The position numbers were made by a program, and so were the translations under genes. This document shows, in pieces, positions 51,707 to 58,727 of a stretch of DNA of 64,000 nt. The stretch comes from Cystobacter fuscus (GTDB taxonomy: Bacteria; Myxococcota; Myxococcia; Myxococcales; Myxococcaceae). The stretch spans positions 2,976,001-3,040,000 of the forward strand of contig NZ_CP022098.1 in NCBI RefSeq assembly GCF_002305875.1, read 5' to 3'. Within the stretch, counting starts at the first letter, position 1. Every line of letters begins with the position of its first letter. The notes below the pieces were generated by a model. That model was not told the origin of the DNA. It worked only from the letters and a program-made list of their open reading frames with translations, and did no database searches.

Positions 51707-51719
51707 AACCCCGAGCCGG

Positions 51720-52508
51720 TCACGACTCCGGGGGCGGGCTGTCGAGGCCCCTTAGCTGCTCCTCGGCCATTCGTCGGTATTGCGGCACGATCTCCACGGC
51801 CAGCACGTCACGCATCTGCTGGCGGGCGCCTTCGATGTCACCCGAGTCCCGGAGGCTCGTCATCCGGTACATCGAGCGCAGGAACCGGCTTTGGGCCTTC
51901 CGGAAGCGAGAGAGAATCATCCCCATCAGGGCCTCGGCGCCATCCGGACTCTTCAGGGATTCTTCCGTCTCGGCCTCGCCGATGGCCGCCGTGGGGGCGG
52001 TCTGGCGTAGAAGGGCGCGTAGGTCGTCGGTGAGTTCCAGGGCGTGTCCCTGCTGGATGCGCTGGGAGAGGGCGGCGAGCTGTTGCCGGTCGTGTAGGTT
52101 CGGATTGAGCCGCCCGGTTGCGAACACGTTTGCAAGCCCGGTCAATTCGTCGAGCAGGATTTCGGCATGCCTCCGGTAGAGGGGGACAACCTCCACGGCG
52201 AGCACGTCACGTATGACGTGGACGGCTCCGTTGAAGTCCCCTTTCTCTTGAAACTCCTCCACCCGGTCTTCAGCCCTGCTGAGTCGGTGCGACCCATCCC
52301 GGATGCGTTGGCGAATCTCCCTTAGCAAGGTCGTTGCAGTGGGCAGATCACGCAGGGCGTCTTCCGCCTCCTGAGCGCTGATGGCCACCTCTCGGGCGCT
52401 CTTGCTCAGCAGGGCCCGGGTATCTTCCGAAAGCTCCAGCGTCTCGCTATGTTCCAGTACTCTCTGAGCCAAATCCCGAATGCGGTCCCAGTTGATTTCG
52501 TCGGACAC
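51720..52508 (-). CDS. DUSAM-domain protein, copy B
   Basis: A 262-residue twin of the protein at 48725-49513, with two DUSAM domains and the same ends (MSDEINWDRIRDLAQ and LRGLDSPPPES). The central block differs: copy A has RARNRAYELRDAGDLDGARQ where copy B has RAEDRVEEFQEKGDFNGAVH. Such a mosaic of near-identity and divergence suggests gene conversion of the ends. It follows the IS-split Cys-rich lipoprotein gene by 11 bp, so its original promoter now lies on the other side of the IS element and expression may be altered. Confidence 0.84.
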   Translation of the reverse strand: MSDEINWDRIRDLAQRVLEHSETLELSEDTRALLSKSAREVAISAQEAEDALRDLPTATTLLREIRQRIRDGSHRLSRAEDRVEEFQEKGDFNGAVHVIRDVLAVEVVPLYRRHAEILLDELTGLANVFATGRLNPNLHDRQQLAALSQRIQQGHALELTDDLRALLRQTAPTAAIGEAETEESLKSPDGAEALMGMILSRFRKAQSRFLRSMYRMTSLRDSGDIEGARQQMRDVLAVEIVPQYRRMAEEQLRGLDSPPPES

Positions 52509-52519
52509 GGCTTCTCACC

Positions 52520-52967
52520 TTATTTCCGGGGTTTGCACATATCTTCGGGCCATTCATGCTGCCCTTCGCAACGGCGCAGGCAGTCGTGGCAATTGCCCAT
52601 CCAGCGGTCGTTTATGCAATCGTTATAGTACCTGATGCACTCCTGTTTCCATTCGGGAAGGGACTTGTTGTTGGCGAAGTCGTCAACATCGGAGCCGGTG
52701 CGCACAGCCCGTAGCACCTGTTCAACCTCGGATTGCGTGGCCCCACAAGCGCCTACCGGGTCGTGTGGGTGTTTCTTGATGCAGCAGACCATCGTTGAGT
52801 CGCCGGGGCGGCAGTCCATTGTGGCCGCTTGCGCCAGGAGTGTGAGGCTTTTCGTCATGCAGTGCGACCCATCGGAGCAGGTGAAGTGCGCCTTACTGGC
52901 CGAGCAACCGGACGCGAACAGCCCCCACAATAGAGCCCCACTGAAGAAGATGCAGGAAGTCGAGTTC
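52520..52967 (-). pseudogene. Cysteine-rich lipoprotein, copy B, beheaded by IS66
   Basis: The body matches copy A (WGLFASGCSASKAHFTC, then CRPGDSTMVCC through the EWPEDMCKPRK end), but the frame has no ATG. Removing the IS and one copy of the 8-bp target duplication restores ATG at 54692-54694 on the minus strand followed by KNSTSCIFFSGALLWGLFASGC, a complete lipoprotein signal, with GGAGG just upstream. The element therefore landed after two codons. A TTG at about 52930 could allow weak internal starting, giving a shortened signal. Confidence 0.9.
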
Positions 52968-52983
52968 GTACGCGTTCACCGGC

Positions 52984-54495
52984 TCAGGCCGGAGGTAAAG
53001 TCTGAGCGGTAGTCGAGAATGGGAGGAGGGAAGGCAATGGCAGCCCGCGTCGATGTGCATAGAGGAGGTCGGTCAGGAACTCCAGCACGTTGCGTTGTTG
53101 CAGGTCGAGTGTCGTCACGGCTGTCAAGATTCGCTCCACGAAGCGACTGCCTTCGGGCGACTGCGTCCCCAAGCTCGTCTTCCTGTACATGACGCAAGGG
53201 CGGAGCAGTCTCTCGGCGAAGTTGTTGGTCGGCTCGAGGCCTTCCACCTGGACGAATGTCCACAGGGCCTCCTCGAGCTGGAGAATCTTCGCCGCGGTGC
53301 CGGCCGTCTCGTCCTCGGCGCACACCGAGGCCTGTCGGAGCAGACGTCCCACCTCCTGCTCCACCTCGCTCATCCGTCGCGCGAAGTCTTCACGTGACAT
53401 CGTCCCATCCCGCACCTGGTGCCACCACTTGAACATCCGGTTGCGCTCCTCCATCAGCGCCTGCCCTATTCGGGCGCTTTCTCCTCCCCTGTCGATGAAG
53501 CCCTGGAAGTCCCGGGTGAGGTGGCTCCAGCACAGCTGTCGCAGGGCAGTCTCGTACCAGTTGTACGCGCTCCACCGGTCCGTGATGAGAAAGCCCGCGA
53601 AATCCTCCCCCAGCAACGCCTTGGCCACTTCGCCGCCATGGCTCGAGGAGATTCGGAAGACTGCTACCAGTGCGGTGGCCGCCAACCACAGCCAGGCACG
53701 TCGGTGGTGCCCTTGCACCTTTCCCTCGTACCAGCCCGTCTCATCGAGGTGGGCCGCGTCCTGGTCACGCACGTACTGCTCCGCCTGGGCGACAGGCCCC
53801 GACAAGGCTGCGCTCATCTCTTTCTCGCGGTTGCCGATGGCGCCCAGTGACAAGCGCACTCCCAGCAGGTCCGAGAGCGCATCGCGCACCAGCCGCTTGG
53901 AGAGTCTGTACTTTCCCACCAGCAGGCACACCATCGCCGACAAGCGCTCGCCAAACACATGTCCGACGGCCTCGGGTGCGAGCGCCCGGTTCAGCGTGCC
54001 GCAGTGCGCGCACTCCACCGCGTGGCACCGCACCTCGGTCACCAGCGGCTGGAGCGGTGGTATCTCCACCATCTGGTGCCGGTGCACTTCGCGCTGCCCT
54101 CCCTCCAACTTCTCATTACAGCTGTGGCATCGCTCCGGGGCGGGCACCTCGATGACCCGGTTGACCTGCTCCGGCGGCAGCAGCTCCCGCTCGTGGAACT
54201 CGTGGCCGGGCTGGCCACCCGCACGGCGCCCCGTGGGCTCTCTGGGGGGGCGTCGCACTCCTGGTGGGTCCGACGACGGCGGCTTGGAGGAATTGGTGGA
54301 ATTGCGCCTCAGCTGCGCCTCCAACTCCGCCACTCGGCGGGTGAGCGCCTTCACCTGTGCTTCCAGCTCCGCGATGCGGGCATCCCGCGCGGCCACCTGT
54401 GCTTCCAGCTCCGCGATGCGGGCATCCCGCGCGGCCACTTGTGCTTCCAGCTCCGCGATGCGGATGCGGGCGTTTCTGGGCATCACCTCCAACAT
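52984..54495 (-). CDS. IS66 family transposase (TnpC type)
   Basis: A 503-residue transposase. The N-terminal leucine-zipper-like coil is made of three copies of IAELEAQVAARDAR. Next comes the IS66 N-terminal segment (RRNSTNSSKPPSSDPPG), a zinc-binding region (CHSCNEKL, CAHCGTLN), and the DDE core: DETGWYEGKVQGHHR, LITDRWSAYNWY with CWSHLTRDFQ, and EPTNNFAERLLRPCV. The C-terminal domain (SLGTQSPEGSRFVERILT) is also typical. All catalytic segments look intact, so the element may still be active. The start at 54495 is the first ATG inside the IS. Confidence 0.95.
   Translation of the reverse strand: MLEVMPRNARIRIAELEAQVAARDARIAELEAQVAARDARIAELEAQVKALTRRVAELEAQLRRNSTNSSKPPSSDPPGVRRPPREPTGRRAGGQPGHEFHERELLPPEQVNRVIEVPAPERCHSCNEKLEGGQREVHRHQMVEIPPLQPLVTEVRCHAVECAHCGTLNRALAPEAVGHVFGERLSAMVCLLVGKYRLSKRLVRDALSDLLGVRLSLGAIGNREKEMSAALSGPVAQAEQYVRDQDAAHLDETGWYEGKVQGHHRRAWLWLAATALVAVFRISSSHGGEVAKALLGEDFAGFLITDRWSAYNWYETALRQLCWSHLTRDFQGFIDRGGESARIGQALMEERNRMFKWWHQVRDGTMSREDFARRMSEVEQEVGRLLRQASVCAEDETAGTAAKILQLEEALWTFVQVEGLEPTNNFAERLLRPCVMYRKTSLGTQSPEGSRFVERILTAVTTLDLQQRNVLEFLTDLLYAHRRGLPLPSLLPFSTTAQTLPPA
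54352..54463 (-). repeat. 42-bp tandem repeat in the transposase coiled coil
   Basis: A 42-bp unit begins at 54352 and 54394, with a partial third copy from 54436 that has one base change at its fourth position after CAC. It encodes 14 residues per unit (two heptads), so copy number can change without breaking the frame or the coil register. Confidence 0.85.
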
Positions 54496-54782
54496 GGAAC
54501 TGATACACCACGCCTCACGTCACTGCGTCCAGCCCCACTTTCGCGGTCGGCTCTCTCCTGTCCAAACCTCAACCCATCCCACCGCATCCCAAGGTCAGCT
54601 CAACTACGTCCAGCAGTCGACGGACTCTCCCATTCGAGTTGCTCATCCCCGTCCGGGCTCATCAACCCGGTGAACGGGTACTCGAGTTCTTCATGCCCTC
54701 CAGCGTTTTCAGGACGCTATAAAGGGCTAAGGAGCAGGGGGCTGGACTCTCGTTCGCGCTATCGGATAGGTTGGCCTACTGT
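54496..54782. other. IS right flank and promoter region of DUF2381 copy B
   Basis: Bases 54496-54681 are the IS leader before its transposase start and its right inverted repeat. Bases 54690-54694 hold the displaced start codon of the Cys-rich lipoprotein. The remaining 88 bp must carry the DUF2381 promoter; a GGATAGGTTG near 54764 matches GGTAGGTTG before copy A and may be a shared element. Confidence 0.6.
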
Positions 54783-55730
54783 ATGCGGAACTTCTTACCT
54801 CCCCGGTCTGTCCTGCTGCTCGCCCTCATGGCATCTGTGGCCATGGCGAGGGAACGCTTCCCCTCAGTCCGGAGTGTCTACGTTCGGAACGACCCGCAGG
54901 AGAGGGCCGAACAGTTATTCGTGACTCGTGACGTGACGACCGTTCTCCGGTTCCAGCAACCATGTACCGATGCAGGAACGAAGATTTTGGGCTGGGAAGG
55001 TCGCTTTGAGCCTGTGGTGTGTGCCGGGAAACGAGTACTTATCGAGCCAGTCCAAACGCTTGAGCCCGAGGACCGGTTTCTGTTGGTGGTGAGGCTCGCG
55101 GATGGAACTGAAGTGCCCTTTACCATTTCCGGATCAAGTTGGAAGGAGGGCGAATGGCCTGACCAACAGGTAAACGTGTTCTTGGAGCCGGACGCCCCGG
55201 ATGCACTCCGCAAGCAACTAGAGGAGTACAAAGAAAGGGAACGTGAGCTTTGGGAGCAGCTCAGGGTTGAGAGCTTTACGGGGTCGTCTGAAAACCACAC
55301 CCTCGCGGCGCTCCTTACTCAAGGCGCGGTGAGGTTCACGCCATTCGTGGCCCGTAAAGCCTGGATCTTCAAGAAGGAGGATTCGAACATCCAAGCCACT
55401 GTTCTTACCGACGGTAAGGAAAAAATGGCGGTTCTGTTTCGTGTGACAAACAGAGACCCCTCCACTCCTTGGAGATTGATGGACGCTCGCCTGTTTGTGC
55501 TGCCACCAGGGTTCCAGCCCCCATTGTTCGTCGGCGAAGGAAGGCCGTTTGCCCTACGAACGGACAAAAAGGTGATTCCTCCAGGCGAAACCGGATATGT
55601 CGCCGTTGTCGCGGATAGGAGCGCTTTTGATTCGCCACAGGGCCCCACCAAGCTTTTCCTGGGGATTTTTCGCCATGACGGAATGATGGCGGCGCATGTG
55701 ACGCTGGATCGTAGTCTCTTCAAAAAGTAA
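54783..55730 (+). CDS. DUF2381 family secreted protein, copy B
   Basis: A 315-residue paralogue of the protein at 50078-51034 with the same signal (MRNFLPPRSVLLLALMASVA) and the same layout: beta-rich N-terminal half (TVLRFQQPCTDAGTKILGWE), central coil (LRKQLEEYKERERELWEQL) and beta-rich C-terminal half (PPGETGYVAVVADRSAF). The first 110 residues are much closer to copy A than the coil and the second half, which differ widely. An IS66 element now lies 101 bp upstream, so its promoter is close to the insertion. The function of the family is unknown. Confidence 0.85.
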   Translation: MRNFLPPRSVLLLALMASVAMARERFPSVRSVYVRNDPQERAEQLFVTRDVTTVLRFQQPCTDAGTKILGWEGRFEPVVCAGKRVLIEPVQTLEPEDRFLLVVRLADGTEVPFTISGSSWKEGEWPDQQVNVFLEPDAPDALRKQLEEYKERERELWEQLRVESFTGSSENHTLAALLTQGAVRFTPFVARKAWIFKKEDSNIQATVLTDGKEKMAVLFRVTNRDPSTPWRLMDARLFVLPPGFQPPLFVGEGRPFALRTDKKVIPPGETGYVAVVADRSAFDSPQGPTKLFLGIFRHDGMMAAHVTLDRSLFKK

Positions 55731-55741
55731 GAGGGTTGCTC

Positions 55742-56230
55742 ATGCGTTCGGCCAGAGCACTGATCCGCCCCTCTCTCCTCCTATTTCTCGCGGCCACGGG
55801 TTGCCCAACGGCGGGAGTGCCCTTGCGTCCGGATGGCAGCCCCGGACCGGAGAAGTGCTCGGAGGAGGCCCTCAATGCGATGCGAATTCTTCGGTTGCGT
55901 CCGGGGGACTCGGCTTTCGTTGAACTCGATGTGAACCAGACCGACACCAGCCCCATCACCCTGTACGACGGGCCTGTCGAGAGCATGCTGAACGAACCTC
56001 TCGGACCCCTTGAAGCACCGACACGGTTATACGGACGGGTCTGGACAGGTGGCCCGCAGGTCGTCGTCCGGTATTACGAGGCAAGGCCGCCACATGGCGA
56101 CACGATCCCGATTTGCGCGGTGGCAAGGCTCGCGCACGGCCAGCTAAAGAAACTGCCCGAATCGAAACCGGGAATGGCGGTGCTCGAATTCTCGTCGTCA
56201 GGAGTGTTCGTCGTGGACTCGTTCCGTTGA
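55742..56230 (+). CDS. Small lipoprotein, copy B
   Basis: A 162-residue paralogue of 51037-51525, also 162 residues. Signal MRSARALIRPSLLLFLAATG ends in lipobox AATGC. Conserved blocks are RPDGSPGPEKCSEEALNAMR, LYDGPVESMLNEPLGPLE and RVWTGGPQVVVRYYEA, ending VFVVDSFR. The equal length and retained blocks suggest both copies are under selection. It lies 11 bp after the DUF2381 gene and converges on the protease gene. Confidence 0.82.
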   Translation: MRSARALIRPSLLLFLAATGCPTAGVPLRPDGSPGPEKCSEEALNAMRILRLRPGDSAFVELDVNQTDTSPITLYDGPVESMLNEPLGPLEAPTRLYGRVWTGGPQVVVRYYEARPPHGDTIPICAVARLAHGQLKKLPESKPGMAVLEFSSSGVFVVDSFR

Positions 56231-56295
56231 ATCGTCCCATCGGGACACCTCGCCTGAACGACCCCGGCAGCCGGTCCCTCCCACCCAGAGGGACC

Positions 56296-57282
56296 TCATT
56301 GCAGGTAGGCCTTGGGCGCCGCCCGGTAGGCGAGCGCGGACTGGGCCTGGAGCCAGCGGCCGATGACGCCCAGCAGGCCGTCGAGCGTGTCCCGCAGGGC
56401 CCAGGCGCAGGCGTCCGCGCCCTGCAACCGCGTGCACCGCTCCAACCCGTGGCGCAAGGCGTCCTGGATGCCGGGACAGTCGGGGCGCTCGCGGATGAGG
56501 CGCTCGGCGGTATGGGCATACAGGTGGTGGCAGGCGGCCGCGTCCCCGCGGTTGTAGAGGGGCGCGCCGAGCTGGATGGCCCGCAGGAGGGTGTAGGCCA
56601 CCTCCTCCAGCACGTCCGGAGCGCACCCCTCCAGCATGGACAGGGAGTGGGTGGGGATCTGCCGCTGGCGGGAGGCCGCGGGCCGGGCGAGGCCGAGGGT
56701 GGACAGGGGCAGGGCGTCCGTGCGCTCCAGCAGCGGCAGGACGTAGCGCGAGGGGATGACGATGGTGACCGGCCGCCCATCCGCGAAGGCACACGTGGCC
56801 ACGCCAATCCACGCGCCCGTGGCATCCAGCACCGGGCTGCCCGACACGTCCTCGGGCAGGATGGCCTCCAGTTCGAGGAAGGTGAAACTCTCGTCGAGGA
56901 CCTGCTCCGAGCGCACCCGGGTCTCCAGGAGGAAGGGGGGAGTGCCCGGGGCGGGGTGGAGGATGAAGACGGGATCTCCCTCCACGGGGAGCAGCCCCCC
57001 CGACTCGAGCCGCAGGGCGGGCACGTTGCTCACGGGGAGCTGGAGCACGGCCAGGTCATGCTTCTCGTCGAAGGCGATGACCTGCTCCACCTGGAGCAGG
57101 CGTCCGTCGGCGAGCAGCGCGGAGATGTCCTCGCAGCCGGCCACCATGTGGAGGTTGGTGACGAGTTGACCTCCTGGGGTGGCCACGAAACCGACTCCCC
57201 GCCGGTTCGGCATGTCCAGGGTGATGAGCGCGGAAGTGGCGGCGTCCCGGACGGCGGACAGGCCGGTGTCGACGGCGGGCAT
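56296..57282 (-). CDS. Trypsin-like serine protease with helical C-terminal domain
   Basis: A 328-residue protein. Residues 1-190 form a trypsin-like (DegP-type) domain with H45 in VTNLHMVAGC, D76 in DEKHDLAVLQL and S147 in PEDVSGSPVLD, where GNSG is replaced by DVSG. The C-terminal 110 residues are helical and cysteine-containing (CHHLYAHTAERLIRERPDC, GADACAWALRDTLDGLL) with a TPR-like look. No signal peptide is seen, so the location is cytoplasmic or by another route. AGGAGG lies 10 bases before the ATG. A deleted copy of its 3' end is at 51557-51706. The substrate is unknown. Confidence 0.87.
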   Translation of the reverse strand: MPAVDTGLSAVRDAATSALITLDMPNRRGVGFVATPGGQLVTNLHMVAGCEDISALLADGRLLQVEQVIAFDEKHDLAVLQLPVSNVPALRLESGGLLPVEGDPVFILHPAPGTPPFLLETRVRSEQVLDESFTFLELEAILPEDVSGSPVLDATGAWIGVATCAFADGRPVTIVIPSRYVLPLLERTDALPLSTLGLARPAASRQRQIPTHSLSMLEGCAPDVLEEVAYTLLRAIQLGAPLYNRGDAAACHHLYAHTAERLIRERPDCPGIQDALRHGLERCTRLQGADACAWALRDTLDGLLGVIGRWLQAQSALAYRAAPKAYLQ

Positions 57283-57395
57283 GGGGCATCCTCCTGGCTA
57301 CACCATGGCCACGCCCGCGGAATGGGGCAGATCTCGGCTCTCGGGTGGCTTGATGAGGGCCGGCCTGCCAGGCGTCCGGGGGGCGTCCGTGCTCG

Positions 57396-58586
57396 TCAGT
57401 TCTCGTGGGGAATGAGGGACAGCCGCGTGGGGCCGCGCACGACGAGCGAGCTGTTCCACTGGATGGACTGGGTGCCCGCGGTCAGGTGGGTGAAGCGGGA
57501 GAGCAGCGCCTCCAGGGACAGCCGTGCCTCCAGCCGTGCGAGCTGGGAGCCGATGCAGAAGTGGATGCCATGCCCGAAGGGCAGGTTGCTCTGGGTGCGG
57601 TTCATGTCGAAGCGGTCCGGATCCGGATGCTGGGCCTCGTCGCGGTTGGCCGAGCCCATCAGCATCAGCAGCCGCGTGCCCTTGGGCAGCCGCACTCCGC
57701 CCAGCTCCGTCTCCTCGCTCGTCAGCCGCATCACGCCATGCGCGGGCGTCTCGTGGCGCAGCACCTCGTCGATGAAGCGCGGCAGGAGCGAGGGCTGCTC
57801 GCGCAGCTGCCGCATCAGCTCCGGCTGGAGCTGCAGCCGCAGGGCCGAGTGGCTCAGCAGGTGGATCGTCGTCTCCATGCCGCCCACGAGCAGCAGGAAC
57901 ATGAAGCCGAGCAGATCCGTGTCCGACAGGCTCTCGCCCTCGACGCGCGCGCGCAGCAGGTCGCTGATGAGATCATCCCCGGGGTTGCGTCGGCGCTCCG
58001 TCAGCACCTGCTCGAAGTGGCCCCGGGCCTCGTTCACCGTGGCGCGCACGGCCTCCTGGCGCGCGGTGTCCGCGGGGCCGACGCCGGTGAACTGGCCGAG
58101 CCATTCCACCCAGCTGAGCAGGCGCGGTTGCACCTCGGGGGACAGCCCGAGCAGCTCACCAATCACGTACATGGGCATGAGCACCGAGAAGTGCTCCACG
58201 AAGTTCACCTCCTGCCCGTCGGGCAGCGCCTGGACGATGCGCTGGGCGAACTCCCGCACGCGCGGCTCGATGCGGGTGACGACCTGGGTGCCGAACGCCC
58301 GGTTGATGAGCGCGCGCAGCTGCGTGTGGCGCGGGGGATCCATCACCAGCGCCGAGTCGGCCAGCGGATAGTTGGAGATCCAGGGCGGGCGGTAGGCCTG
58401 GCGGAAGCCCTGGGAGGAGAAGAGCTGGGGGTTCTTGAAGACGTGCATCACGTCCTCCTGCCGCGAGACGGCCCACAGTCCACCGGGATCCACCTGGCTC
58501 ACCGGGGCGTTGCGGCGCAGCTCCGCGTAGGCGGGGTAGGGATTCGCGCGGATCTCGGGAGCAAGCAGGTTGATGCGTCCACTCAT
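57396..58586 (-). CDS. Cytochrome P450
   Basis: A 396-residue soluble P450. Heme ligation is by Cys in FGHGIHFCIGSQLARLE; FIDEVLRHETPAHG has the ExxR motif; LLLVGGMETTIHLL is the I-helix oxygen-activation motif with Glu in place of the usual Asp. It resembles bacterial CYP107-like enzymes that hydroxylate secondary metabolites or fatty acids. The ATG at 58586 (MSGRINLL) is used; 12 more residues are possible upstream. No ferredoxin or biosynthetic cluster is adjacent, so the substrate is unknown. It is divergent from the UvrA gene. Confidence 0.94.
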   Translation of the reverse strand: MSGRINLLAPEIRANPYPAYAELRRNAPVSQVDPGGLWAVSRQEDVMHVFKNPQLFSSQGFRQAYRPPWISNYPLADSALVMDPPRHTQLRALINRAFGTQVVTRIEPRVREFAQRIVQALPDGQEVNFVEHFSVLMPMYVIGELLGLSPEVQPRLLSWVEWLGQFTGVGPADTARQEAVRATVNEARGHFEQVLTERRRNPGDDLISDLLRARVEGESLSDTDLLGFMFLLLVGGMETTIHLLSHSALRLQLQPELMRQLREQPSLLPRFIDEVLRHETPAHGVMRLTSEETELGGVRLPKGTRLLMLMGSANRDEAQHPDPDRFDMNRTQSNLPFGHGIHFCIGSQLARLEARLSLEALLSRFTHLTAGTQSIQWNSSLVVRGPTRLSLIPHEN

Positions 58587-58727
58587 GGGATGCCTCACGG
58601 GAGAGGTGGATGAAGCCGGCATGGTACCGGCTTTCGCGGGTGGGTGGTGGGCGGGCGACCGAGCCGAGCCCCATGTCAGAGATTCTTTTGGCGGACCCGA
58701 CTTCCGCCGTTAAACACCGCCCCGCCC

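Larger units (their letters stand above)
48714..51708. repeat. Duplicated cassette, copy A
   Basis: The segment starting CCCCGAGCCGGTCACGACTC at 48714 recurs at 51709, an offset of 2995 bp. Copy A carries, in order, DUSAM protein, Cys-rich lipoprotein, DUF2381 protein, small lipoprotein and a protease relic. Copy B (51709 onward, interrupted by an IS) has the same order and the complete protease. The DUSAM and Cys-lipoprotein segment is nearly identical between copies, while the DUF2381 and small-lipoprotein genes have diverged clearly, so the copies do not have one uniform age. Confidence 0.88.
52968..54681 (-). mobile_element. IS66-family insertion sequence (1714 bp)
   Basis: The left end GTACGCGTTCACCGG (52968-52982) and the right end CCGGTGAACGGGTAC (54667-54681) are inverted repeats matching 14 of 15 bases. 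Both ends are flanked by the same 8 bp, TCGAGTTC (52960-52967 and 54682-54689), the target-duplication length of the IS66 family. It encodes one TnpC-type transposase and no TnpA or TnpB, as in the simple (ISBst12-like) subgroup. The perfect duplication shows a young or undisturbed insertion in copy B of the cassette. Confidence 0.95.

Noticed and set aside
52635-53012. A plus-strand small protein opposite the Cys-rich lipoprotein copy B
   Set aside because: A similar frame exists opposite copy A only because the DNA is duplicated; the minus-strand product has a lipobox and conserved cysteines.
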